From the NCBI GenBank assembly GCA_948946035.1, contig CARBKU010000080.1, positions 1-6,142 of the forward strand: a DNA stretch of 6,142 nt. Direction: 5' to 3'. The stretch is from an uncultured Clostridia bacterium. Lineage in GTDB: Bacteria > Bacillota > Clostridia > TANB77 > CAG-508. The notes beneath the pieces were generated by a model, which worked only from the letters and a program-made list of their open reading frames with translations, was not told the origin of the DNA and did not search any database. Position numbers and translations under genes: made by a program. This document shows positions 1-5,150 of this stretch, piece after piece; position 1 is the stretch's first letter, and every line of letters starts with the position of its first letter.

Positions 1-2
1 AT

Positions 3-1160
3 TCTAATAAAGATATTGACCCTACAAGAACACATCTTAATTTTTGGTGTAAGAAAAATGAATTAACTTATATAAGAGAATTTGATAAAATGAAAAAGGA
101 ATATGATTTAAAATGCACTATTAGAAGTAATAGTAATATCATGTGTGAAATGATGATTACTTCTGATAATGCCTTTTTTAATAAGATTGGTTTAGAAGAA
201 ACTAAACGATATTTCAAAGAAAGTTATAAATTTGTATGTAATTACAAAAATCTTGGAGAAAACTATATTGTGTCAGCAGCAGTACATCTAGATGAAACTA
301 CACCACATATGCATTTAGTTTATATACCAGTAATTCATACAAAAGATAAAGAAGGCAAAGATATTGATAAAATATGTTGTAGAGATTTTTGGAAAGGCAG
401 AGATAGTTACAGACAATTACAAAATGCTTTTCATAAATATATAACTTCAAAAGGGTTTGATTTAGAGCGAGGTTTACCAGTAGAAGAAACTGGAGCAAAA
501 CATGAAAAAATAGAAGATTTAAAGAAAATAACCAATTTTGAAAACACTAAAAAAGTATTAGATAATATAAAACTAGAATTGCCAGAAACTCCTGATATAA
601 ATGATATTAAACTAATAAAACTTAATAGAGAAAAAGTAGAAAATGAAATTATTAAGCCAAAGGATGATAAAATTATGGAACTGTATCAAGAAAATCTAAA
701 ATTGCATAATGAATTATCAAAACAAGTAAATTTGGTTAATGTTGCTGAAAAATATCAAAAAGAAAGAAATTTTATACTTGCTGACAATAAAGAATTACAC
801 AATACTGTAGAACATTTAGAACACGAATATAAAAAGAAAAATAATACTCTTGATTTGAAATTTGAAAATAGAAAAAGAGAATTAGAACAAGAATTTGAAA
901 ATAAGGAATTTAATATTGAATATAAATACAAAAGTAAAATTAAGTCATTAGAAAAAGAAAATAACCATTTACACAAAATTATAGATAAATTCTATGTAAC
1001 TGTAGAAAAATTTATTGACTGGATTTGTCATAAATTTGGAATTGGCGAATCTAAAGAATTAGTTAAAAAATTCGAAGAAGAAACTCACACTTTTATTGAT
1101 CCAGTAGAACAAATCAAATATGAAGAAAAACTAGAAAAAGAGTGGGACTTAGAAAGATAG
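3..1160 (+). CDS. mob: MobV (Mob/Pre) family relaxase, 5' end outside window
   Basis: Relaxase that nicks one strand at an origin of transfer and leads it into the recipient. The frame is open from the left edge, so the ATG at position 90 is internal; 385 residues are visible. The first codons give SNKDIDPTRTHLNF (about 3-44), the conserved stretch just after the N-terminal catalytic His region of MobV proteins, so perhaps 20-30 residues are missing. At 285-314 lies HLDETTPHMH, the family's HxDExxPHxH metal-binding motif (in MobM of pMV158 the equivalent His/Glu/His residues bind the metal). From about 650 to 970 the protein is a long charged coiled coil, typical of the C-terminal half. It stops with TAG directly before a strong hairpin. 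The oriT would be expected upstream, off the window. The family assignment is secure; which element it belongs to is not visible. Confidence 0.95.
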   Translation, partial: SNKDIDPTRTHLNFWCKKNELTYIREFDKMKKEYDLKCTIRSNSNIMCEMMITSDNAFFNKIGLEETKRYFKESYKFVCNYKNLGENYIVSAAVHLDETTPHMHLVYIPVIHTKDKEGKDIDKICCRDFWKGRDSYRQLQNAFHKYITSKGFDLERGLPVEETGAKHEKIEDLKKITNFENTKKVLDNIKLELPETPDINDIKLIKLNREKVENEIIKPKDDKIMELYQENLKLHNELSKQVNLVNVAEKYQKERNFILADNKELHNTVEHLEHEYKKKNNTLDLKFENRKRELEQEFENKEFNIEYKYKSKIKSLEKENNHLHKIIDKFYVTVEKFIDWICHKFGIGESKELVKKFEEETHTFIDPVEQIKYEEKLEKEWDLER

Positions 1161-1173
1161 CAGTTATCAAAAC

Positions 1174-1220
1174 AAACTAAAAATACTACTATTTTTGTTG
1201 TAATAGTAGTATTTTAGTTT
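1174..1220. terminator. Bidirectional intrinsic terminator between convergent genes
   Basis: A 19-bp inverted repeat with one bulged A (left arm 1174-1193, right arm 1202-1220) encloses an 8-nt loop (1194-1201). On the + strand it is followed by a T-rich stretch, and on the - strand by TTTTTAGTTTGTTTT. It begins 13 nt after the relaxase stop, and the stop of the leftward operon's last gene overlaps its right edge, so one hairpin can end both convergent transcripts. Confidence 0.88.
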
Positions 1221-1635
1221 ATTTTAATATTTCAGATAATTTATTATTTAAGGCTTCAAATATACCTCTAAAAGTCCTATCTGATGTGATTTCAGTAGGC
1301 TTAAAAAGAACTTTGCTTCTTTCATCACATTCAACCATGGATTTTATTTTTTCTCTTGCATCTGGGTCATTAAGTCCTAATTTAACGATTTCTTTACATC
1401 TTGCTAATGTTTTTGTTTCATCAGATTTAGACAATAGATAATAAATAAATGCTTTTAATAGAGTTTCTGCTGAATCATCCCAATATGGATCTTCTGATTT
1501 ATTAATATAAGCAATAGCACTAGATACAAAATCAATGTCCATTTCGTTTTTAATATAGTTTAAAGGATTTACACCTTCTTTTATTAGTTCTATTAATTCT
1601 GATCTTTCGTTGATTACTTTTTCTTCTATTTGCAT
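1219..1635 (-). CDS. Stand-alone VirD4/TraG-type coupling-protein segment, no ATPase motifs
   Basis: A 138-residue protein. Residues from about 23 to 70 (NPLNYIKNEMDID, then EDPYWDDSAETLLKAFIYYL) resemble the segment of Firmicute VirD4/TraG coupling ATPases that lies after Walker A and before Walker B (pattern NPxxYI...DPFW...SExxLLxAxxxYLL), roughly the all-alpha domain region. The tail (VLFKPTEITSDRTFRGIFEALNNKL) also reads like these ATPases. No Walker A or B motif is present, so it cannot be a working ATPase alone. The start is firm: ATG preceded by AAAGGAGGTGA at good spacing. It is the last gene of the leftward operon and stops at the bidirectional terminator. It could be a domesticated substrate- or relaxase-binding domain acting beside a full coupling protein, or a preserved remnant; the intact Shine-Dalgarno favours a real gene. 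The relationship was judged by eye. Confidence 0.72.
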   Translation of the reverse strand: MQIEEKVINERSELIELIKEGVNPLNYIKNEMDIDFVSSAIAYINKSEDPYWDDSAETLLKAFIYYLLSKSDETKTLARCKEIVKLGLNDPDAREKIKSMVECDERSKVLFKPTEITSDRTFRGIFEALNNKLSEILK

Positions 1636-1641
1636 ATTAGT

Positions 1642-1652
1642 TCACCTCCTTT
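1642..1652 (-). promoter_or_regulatory. Near-perfect Shine-Dalgarno of the coupling-protein segment
   Basis: On the - strand AAAGGAGGTGA lies about 6 nt before the ATG ending at 1635. It fixes the start and argues that this truncated-looking gene is translated on purpose. Confidence 0.85.
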
Positions 1653-1669
1653 ATTAATTAAGAACTTAT

Positions 1670-1912
1670 TTAATATAAAAGTTCTTGATTATCATTTGGA
1701 TATAATAATTGGTCTAATATATCTTCATTTTTATCTAAACAAATCTTAATTGCTTCAATAGTTTGTTGTTTTGTTCCACTTGGTTCTGCAATATATGCAT
1801 TTCTTCCAAATCTTTCTTTAAACAATTTTAAATATTTTTCAAATTCTTTATCTTCTCTGGATAACTCTGTTTTTTCAATATTATTCATATAATTTATAAT
1901 GTTTTCTTCCAT
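1670..1912 (-). CDS. Small hypothetical protein (80 aa) of mobile-element type
   Basis: I do not recognise a named function. The protein is soluble, without a signal peptide, membrane segment or cysteine-pair motif: a charged N-terminal helix (about 10-35), a central FKERFGRNAYIAEPSGT segment, then a helix (about 48-70, QQTIEAIKICLDKNEDILDQL). This resembles small proteins carried by Firmicute mobile elements (impression only). The start is set by tight coupling: its ATG lies 2 nt after the TAA of the upstream metalloprotease gene, and its Shine-Dalgarno (AAAGAGG) sits inside the last codons of that gene, so translation is probably coupled. It could be a partner or chaperone of the metalloprotease, but nothing visible proves that. 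Confidence 0.8.
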   Translation of the reverse strand: MEENIINYMNNIEKTELSREDKEFEKYLKLFKERFGRNAYIAEPSGTKQQTIEAIKICLDKNEDILDQLLYPNDNQELLY

Positions 1913-1914
1913 AT

Positions 1915-3477
1915 TTAGCCTCTTTCATTGTCATTTTTAGATGGTTGATTTTGCTCCATTTTTCTTCTCATTTGTTCTAATTTTTGAGGATCAGACATTC
2001 TTTGAATTGGTGGTAAATTTCTATATTTTCCAAAATTAGTTATTTCATTTATAAAGTTTTCTCCAGTTCTATTTACTGTTGCTCTACTTGTATCTCTTGT
2101 TTCTTGTGTTGCAGAGGGTAATACATCTAATTGCCTATGAATAAATTTTTCTACAAAAGATAAATTCATAAATATATTATTTTTTTGTAAAAACTGTGCA
2201 ACTCTTTGCTTTAATGTTAATTTATTCTCATTTTGTTGTGATATAGGTTGTAAATGTTCTGCATAGCTATTAGGGTCAATAACTGCTCCAAATTTTGTAG
2301 TCTTATATCCTTGCTCTTGTTTTGGTTCTTGAACTTTCTCTTTCCTATTTTCTTTTATTGTATTTCCAATTTGAATTTCTTTATTCGCTTTGCTCTTACT
2401 TTGATTCATACTTTGCGTTGTCTTTTTTATATCTTCTGGTGTTAATGCACCTATATCATATTCCTGTAATGCTTGATTAAATACTAAATTAAATCTTCCT
2501 ATAAAAGCATCTTTTTGTTCTTGAGATATGCATTTATTGCTTTGTAATACATACATTTTATTATTTACCATATCTGCCATTCTTAATAATTGTTCTTTTA
2601 ATTTGTTTTTATCTACATTATGATTTTCTCCAGATTGTAATGCTTTTATTTCTCCATCTAAAAATGTACACATTTCTCTATAGCTACCATTTCCAGAATA
2701 TCTATCAAATTGTTTTTCTAAATGCTTTCCATGTCCAGCCATTGCATATAAATAATCATTTGTAGGAACTGTATCGATTATTTCTCCTGTTTCTTGTTTT
2801 ATCATTTCTACTTGCCTATCTATTAGTCCACTATCACTATGCATCATCTTATCGTAACTTTGATTAGAAAAATTATTATCCATTGCCACAACCATTAATC
2901 GTGCTATTGTAGATAAAGAATCATAATCTGTTTTTTGATATCTATTGTTGGTATATATTATATCACTAGCAGATTGTATTTGTGGATTTATTTCTCTACA
3001 CTCTATTGATGTAGTCATAGCCATTTCACAAATTAAGTCAGCTCCACACTCATTAAAAAAATTCCCATATTCACTATTTGTATTAAAATCAAATATTTGA
3101 GCTCCTCCTAATTCACTTTTGTCAGAATTGCTCGTAATTTCATTTTCTATAGTTTCCTTATCTGGCTTTCCCATAAAATGAGTTAATTCATGTACCATCA
3201 TGTGCCAAGAATAGGCAACTTTATCTACCTCATGTTTTATATAAAAAATTCTTGATTTATCAATGTCATCTGTTTCATTTGCATAAACCATACCTTTTAT
3301 TGGGCTTGTACTATCATCTATAGTTTTGACATCTATTAATTGTTCTTTTATCTTTTGGCTAATCAAATCTTGATTTTCTTTGGAGAATAGTGTCATAAGC
3401 ATTGCTATTCCAAAATCAAATCTAGTATTTTCATAATTATTAAAATTATTGGTAAATTCTTGTCTTTTGTCACTCAT
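1915..3477 (-). CDS. Predicted cytosolic zinc metalloprotease with separate C-terminal module
   Basis: A 520-residue protein. HELTH at residues 96-100, inside HMMVHELTHFMG, gives the HExxH zinc motif (His96, His100; catalytic Glu97). Downstream, FFNECGADLICE (140-151) supplies NExxAD, with Glu143 a likely third ligand, as in gluzincins. The spacing of about 42 residues fits that class, but no subfamily is claimed. There is no signal peptide or transmembrane segment, so it should act in the cytoplasm unless exported by a transfer system. Residues 200-350 look helical. A polar K/Q/E-rich linker (about 351-392) leads to a second module (about 418-508; LTLKQRVAQFLQKNNIF, then NFGKYRNLPPIQRM), which looks like a discrete domain. 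The start ATG has AAAGAGGTTGA upstream at good spacing. It is the second gene of the operon and is translationally coupled to the next. Its substrate is unknown. The protease call rests on motifs only. Confidence 0.78.
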   Translation of the reverse strand: MSDKRQEFTNNFNNYENTRFDFGIAMLMTLFSKENQDLISQKIKEQLIDVKTIDDSTSPIKGMVYANETDDIDKSRIFYIKHEVDKVAYSWHMMVHELTHFMGKPDKETIENEITSNSDKSELGGAQIFDFNTNSEYGNFFNECGADLICEMAMTTSIECREINPQIQSASDIIYTNNRYQKTDYDSLSTIARLMVVAMDNNFSNQSYDKMMHSDSGLIDRQVEMIKQETGEIIDTVPTNDYLYAMAGHGKHLEKQFDRYSGNGSYREMCTFLDGEIKALQSGENHNVDKNKLKEQLLRMADMVNNKMYVLQSNKCISQEQKDAFIGRFNLVFNQALQEYDIGALTPEDIKKTTQSMNQSKSKANKEIQIGNTIKENRKEKVQEPKQEQGYKTTKFGAVIDPNSYAEHLQPISQQNENKLTLKQRVAQFLQKNNIFMNLSFVEKFIHRQLDVLPSATQETRDTSRATVNRTGENFINEITNFGKYRNLPPIQRMSDPQKLEQMRRKMEQNQPSKNDNERG

Positions 3478-3499
3478 ATATTCAACCTCTTTAATCTTT

Positions 3500-3682
3500 T
3501 TATTTTAAAATAAGAAATAAAATAGCACTTATGACTAATTGTACAAGTAAAAATATTCTGGTAACCTTATATATTTTTTCAATTGTCATTCTTCTTTTTT
3601 CAGCGTCCCAGTATTTTCCAAAATGTACTTCTGAATGTTCTACATAGTCATCAACATCATCTGTATATTTGCCTCTATTAGC
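3500..3682 (-). pseudogene. In-frame 60-codon continuation after the TAG, with a third membrane segment
   Basis: Read in the same frame as the preceding gene, this stretch encodes 60 residues with no further stop until TAA at 3500-3502. It begins ANRGKYTDDVDDY, continues VEHSEVHFGKYWDAEKRR, then has a hydrophobic segment (about residues 42-59) ending in Lys. The only internal ATG would give 29 residues with a weak ribosome site, so a separate gene is less likely than a former or readthrough C-terminus of the upstream protein. It fills nearly the whole gap before the metalloprotease gene, which would otherwise be an unusually long intergenic region in a tight operon. Alternatives: recent nonsense mutation, a sequencing error at one base, or programmed amber readthrough. 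Confidence 0.6.
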
Positions 3683-4426
3683 CTAATAGTTATATCCAGC
3701 ATATTTAGTTTCTGGTAACAAAGGTCTATATACTGATAAGATATACCAATATGAAAAGACATTTCCTAATAAGATTGCAACAAACCATTGTCCAAATACT
3801 AGAATATATTTATTGTTTAAATACTCTGCAAATATAGGAGATATTTTATCTGCATTGATTTTCAAAATAACATATAAAATGTATGATAAAATAATTCCTA
3901 CAGATATTGTAAAACATTGTGTTCTTATTTTTCTGTGCTTCATAGTTTTATTGTATCTATCTTCATTATCTTCTAATATGTTCATTACTTCTGAATATAA
4001 GTTATGTGCTTCATTTTCTTGATTTGTAGTGTCTACATCTATAGTAACATCAAATTCTCTAAAATATAATGATACATTAATTTTATTATATACATCATTA
4101 ATAGTATTATTAGGACTTTTAGTATAAAAGCTAACATACAAGTCAATAGATATAGTTTTTATTGTACTTGGTTGATTTAGATTTCCAACAAACCAGTTAT
4201 AATCACTTTCTGTTATATTTTTGCCGTTTTTAAATTCTATTGTATATTTTATTGTGGTGTTTCCGTTTTCATATTCCCATTGTTTTTCTCCATAAGGAAT
4301 ATTCTTGTTTTTATTTTCTTCTAATTCAAATTTTCTATCATATTTTTCTTTATAATCTTCTAATTGGTTAGCAACTTTCACTATTGTTTCTATTGGTATT
4401 TGTTTATTTACTACTTTATTATTCAT
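3683..4426 (-). CDS. Membrane-anchored protein of unknown function, ends at in-frame TAG
   Basis: First gene of the leftward operon; 247 residues as called. The N-terminal two thirds are hydrophilic, with beta-like strands between about 48 and 135 (KYTIEFKNGK, ISIDLYVSFYT, VSLYFREFDVTIDV), then a short helix and a basic stretch KHRKIRTQ. Two hydrophobic segments follow at about 171-189 and 207-228, so the N-terminal domain is probably cytosolic and tethered to the membrane. No family is recognised. The start ATG is preceded by AAGGGG about 10 nt upstream, and a good promoter lies at 4469-4497. The TAG stop (3683-3685) is followed in the same frame by 60 open codons ending at TAA (3500-3502). 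The called product may therefore be truncated by a nonsense mutation, or extended by readthrough. The neighbouring genes look intact. Confidence 0.78.
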   Translation of the reverse strand: MNNKVVNKQIPIETIVKVANQLEDYKEKYDRKFELEENKNKNIPYGEKQWEYENGNTTIKYTIEFKNGKNITESDYNWFVGNLNQPSTIKTISIDLYVSFYTKSPNNTINDVYNKINVSLYFREFDVTIDVDTTNQENEAHNLYSEVMNILEDNEDRYNKTMKHRKIRTQCFTISVGIILSYILYVILKINADKISPIFAEYLNNKYILVFGQWFVAILLGNVFSYWYILSVYRPLLPETKYAGYNY

Positions 4427-4468
4427 CTAAAATTTTCCCCTTTTTCATCAGTTTATTATTCTATATTT

Positions 4469-4497
4469 TTTATACCATTACTGCACATAAAAGTCAA
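4469..4497 (-). promoter_or_regulatory. Promoter of the leftward operon
   Basis: On the - strand TTGACT (4497-4492) is separated by 17 nt from TATAAA (4474-4469), which carries a TG extension (TGGTATAAA). This is a strong sigma-A-type promoter. It starts about 45 nt before the ATG of the membrane protein gene and should drive all four leftward genes. Confidence 0.85.
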
Positions 4498-4502
4498 TGC
4501 TT

Positions 4503-4522
4503 ATGCGTTATATTTAACGCAT
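4503..4522. promoter_or_regulatory. Palindromic operator candidate between divergent promoters
   Basis: ATGCGTTA (4503-4510) and TAACGCAT (4515-4522) form a perfect 8-bp dyad around a 4-bp centre. It sits 5 bp upstream of the -35 box of the leftward operon and overlaps the -35 region of the regulator's promoter. This is the position and size expected for the operator of the adjacent XRE-family protein, which would then control itself and the operon. Binding is inferred. Confidence 0.65.
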
Positions 4523-4538
4523 GCTCGATATTTTTATT

Positions 4539-4547
4539 TGCTATACT
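4539..4547 (+). promoter_or_regulatory. Extended -10 promoter of the XRE regulator
   Basis: TGCTATACT matches an extended -10 box. No good -35 hexamer is seen at 16-18 nt upstream, where the palindrome lies instead, so this promoter is probably weak and sensitive to operator occupancy. It lies about 37 nt before the regulator ATG. Confidence 0.6.
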
Positions 4548-4583
4548 GATTTTGTAAACTTTAATGAGAAGAGGAGGAATACT

Positions 4584-4823
4584 ATGACTTTGCTAGAAGC
4601 AACAAGAAAGAGAATAGATGATCTATGTAATGCAAATAATATGAATATTAATCAACTAGCAATAGCTTCTGGTATTAATCCATCAACAATAAGAAGTATT
4701 TTCAAAGTTATTAAAAAAGCTCCATCTTCTGATACTATTCACTATATTTGTATTGGATTTGGAATATCTATAAAAGATTTTTATGATAGTAAATTATTTG
4801 ATGATTTAGATGATAACGACTAA
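4584..4823 (+). CDS. Small XRE/Cro-CI family transcriptional regulator
   Basis: A 79-residue single-domain DNA-binding protein. The helix-turn-helix spans about residues 22-40 (NINQLAIASGINPSTIRSIF), followed by TIHYICIGFGISIKDFY, the usual helix and loop of Cro/CI-like folds. A short acidic tail (FDDLDDND) ends the protein, and there is no ligand or protease domain. The ATG at 4584 is chosen over the in-frame ATG at 4521 because GAGGAGGAAT lies just before it, and the earlier ATG would overlap the palindrome and promoter. The gene is divergent from the metalloprotease operon with an operator-like palindrome between them, so it is probably the local repressor. No terminator follows it until the hairpin at 4937-4965, so read-through transcripts would carry the antitoxin RNA sequence in their 3' end. 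Confidence 0.88.
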   Translation: MTLLEATRKRIDDLCNANNMNINQLAIASGINPSTIRSIFKVIKKAPSSDTIHYICIGFGISIKDFYDSKLFDDLDDND

Positions 4824-4865
4824 AAATAATAAAATTTATGCAAATAATGAATTTTAAAAAATAAT

Positions 4866-4894
4866 TTGACATATAATAAAATTGATGTTATAAT
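4866..4894 (+). promoter_or_regulatory. Consensus promoter of the predicted antitoxin RNA
   Basis: A perfect TTGACA (4866-4871), a 17-bp spacer and a perfect TATAAT (4889-4894) with a TG extension (TGTTATAAT). It is the strongest promoter in the window, yet no gene with a ribosome site follows it; a terminator follows within 75 nt. A strong promoter on a short RNA is the usual arrangement for a type I antitoxin. Confidence 0.9.
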
Positions 4895-4907
4895 AACATT
4901 AGCTAGC

Positions 4908-4936
4908 AAATCGAATGAACTCACAAAGGTTTGCAC
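4908..4936 (+). repeat. Direct repeat copy 1 (antitoxin side), DRa/DRb-like
   Basis: DRa-like AAATCGAATGAACTCAC (4908-4924), a 6-nt unrelated spacer, then DRb-like TTGCAC (4931-4936). The second copy differs by one base in the 17-mer (G/A), and that difference still allows a G-U pair between the two RNAs. Confidence 0.88.
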
Positions 4937-4965
4937 GAGATATGTGTCCGCATATCTCTTTTTTT
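4937..4965 (+). terminator. Intrinsic terminator of the antitoxin RNA
   Basis: GAGATATG (4937-4944) pairs with CATATCTC (4951-4958) around the loop TGTCCG, followed by seven T. There is no T-run on the - strand side, so it acts on rightward transcripts only. It is also the first terminator downstream of the XRE gene. Confidence 0.9.
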
Positions 4966-4972
4966 ATTGTTC

Positions 4973-5003
4973 AAAATAAAGAAAAGGCAGGTGTCCGCCT
5001 GCC
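4973..5003 (-). terminator. Intrinsic terminator of the toxin mRNA
   Basis: GGCAGG and CCTGCC (4998-5003 and 4986-4991) form a GC-rich 6-bp stem. Read on the - strand the loop is CGGACA, followed by TTTTCTTTATTTT. It lies 7 nt after the toxin stop codon. Its loop core is identical on the + strand to that of the antitoxin terminator (GTGTCCGC), so the two RNA loops are complementary. Confidence 0.85.
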
Positions 5004-5004
5004 C

Positions 5005-5020
5005 CAAAGATTAATCTTTG
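5005..5020. repeat. 16-bp perfect palindrome over the toxin stop codon
   Basis: CAAAGATTAATCTTTG is perfectly self-complementary and contains the toxin TAA. Its half-site also occurs at 5121-5128 in the toxin leader, which allows an 8-bp pairing between the leader and the 3' end of the toxin mRNA. Confidence 0.7.
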
Positions 5021-5100
5021 TTTGTGTCTTGGCTTTCATCATCATTATTACTTAAAAGTAACAAAACGATTAATCGCCAGATTAAATCAAATGAACTCAC
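5011..5100 (-). CDS. Predicted Fst-like type I toxin peptide (29 aa)
   Basis: A 29-residue peptide with a GTG start (5098-5100) placed 8 nt after AAGGAGGTG. The N-terminus MSSFD leads into one hydrophobic segment (residues 6-16, LIWRLIVLLLL) and then a polar, acidic tail (NNDDESQD and on to Lys28-Asp29). Size and shape match membrane-acting type I toxins such as Fst of pAD1 (about 33 residues, one membrane helix, tail rich in D/E). It lacks Fst's Pro-x-x-x-Gly pattern, so it would be a divergent member or an analogue. The start codon and first codons are covered by the 17-nt repeat shared with the opposing small RNA, and the Shine-Dalgarno edge by the 6-nt repeat; antisense pairing should block initiation. 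Its promoter is weaker than the antitoxin's, as expected. No longer reading frame with a start codon extends it. Toxicity is inferred, not shown. Confidence 0.75.
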   Translation of the reverse strand: MSSFDLIWRLIVLLLLSNNDDESQDTNKD

Positions 5101-5111
5101 TCTAGTTGCAC
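5084..5111 (+). repeat. Direct repeat copy 2 (toxin side), over start codon and ribosome site
   Basis: AAATCAAATGAACTCAC (5084-5100), a 5-nt unrelated spacer, then TTGCAC (5106-5111). On the - strand the 17-mer is the GTG start plus the first toxin codons, and GTGCAA forms the 3' edge of the Shine-Dalgarno. Confidence 0.88.
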
Positions 5112-5146
5112 CTCCTTCCTCAAAGATTTCCTTTGGAAAAGGATGG
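5109..5146 (-). promoter_or_regulatory. Structured toxin leader able to hide the Shine-Dalgarno
   Basis: The toxin ribosome site AAGGAGG (5117-5111) can pair with CCATCCTT at the predicted 5' end (5146-5139), with one bulged A; the outermost pairs exist only if transcription starts upstream of 5144. The leader also holds alternative hairpins (TTTCC/GGAAA or CAAAG/CTTTG). In par of pAD1 and other type I systems such leader structures delay toxin translation. Pairing is seen by eye; no energy was calculated. Confidence 0.45.
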
Positions 5147-5150
5147 ATTT

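Larger units (their letters stand above)
4901..4966 (+). ncRNA. Predicted type I antitoxin RNA (RNA II-like)
   Basis: Predicted RNA of about 65 nt running from the consensus promoter (start near 4901) to the terminator T-run. Its 5' half carries AAATCGAATGAACTCAC (4908-4924) and TTGCAC (4931-4936), both repeated in the same orientation at 5084-5111 within the opposing toxin gene. The RNA can therefore pair with the toxin mRNA over the start codon (17 bp including one G-U) and at the edge of the Shine-Dalgarno (6 bp). Its terminator loop TGTCCG is complementary to the loop of the toxin mRNA terminator. It lacks a ribosome site. Size and layout match RNA II of par on pAD1. The assignment is by architecture, and the ends are predicted. 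Confidence 0.78.

Noticed and set aside
1660..1686. Hairpin AAGAACTT/AAGTTCTT spanning the stop of the 80-residue gene
   Set aside because: It is an 8-bp AT-rich stem with an 11-nt loop and no T-run, so it is not a convincing terminator. It could be chance in AT-rich DNA.
2254..2445. Plus-strand reading frame of 63 codons opposite the metalloprotease gene
   Set aside because: It has low-complexity Phe/Leu/Ile composition and is antisense to a well-supported gene. Similar antisense frames elsewhere in the window were dropped for the same reason.
3683..3685. TAG as a reassigned sense codon in the host
   Set aside because: The relaxase also ends in TAG, immediately followed by a strong terminator, and the other genes use TAA normally. 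General reassignment is not supported; a local event fits better.
4521..4583. Upstream ATG that would extend the XRE regulator by 21 residues
   Set aside because: No Shine-Dalgarno, and it would overlap the palindrome and the -10 box. The ATG at 4584 has GAGGAGGAAT directly before it.
4915..5055. A 46-codon + strand reading frame starting at ATG 4915 and running through both hairpins
   Set aside because: There is no ribosome site, it starts inside the repeat, and it passes through the intrinsic terminator with its T-run. Its openness is a by-product of the RNA elements and the opposing toxin gene.
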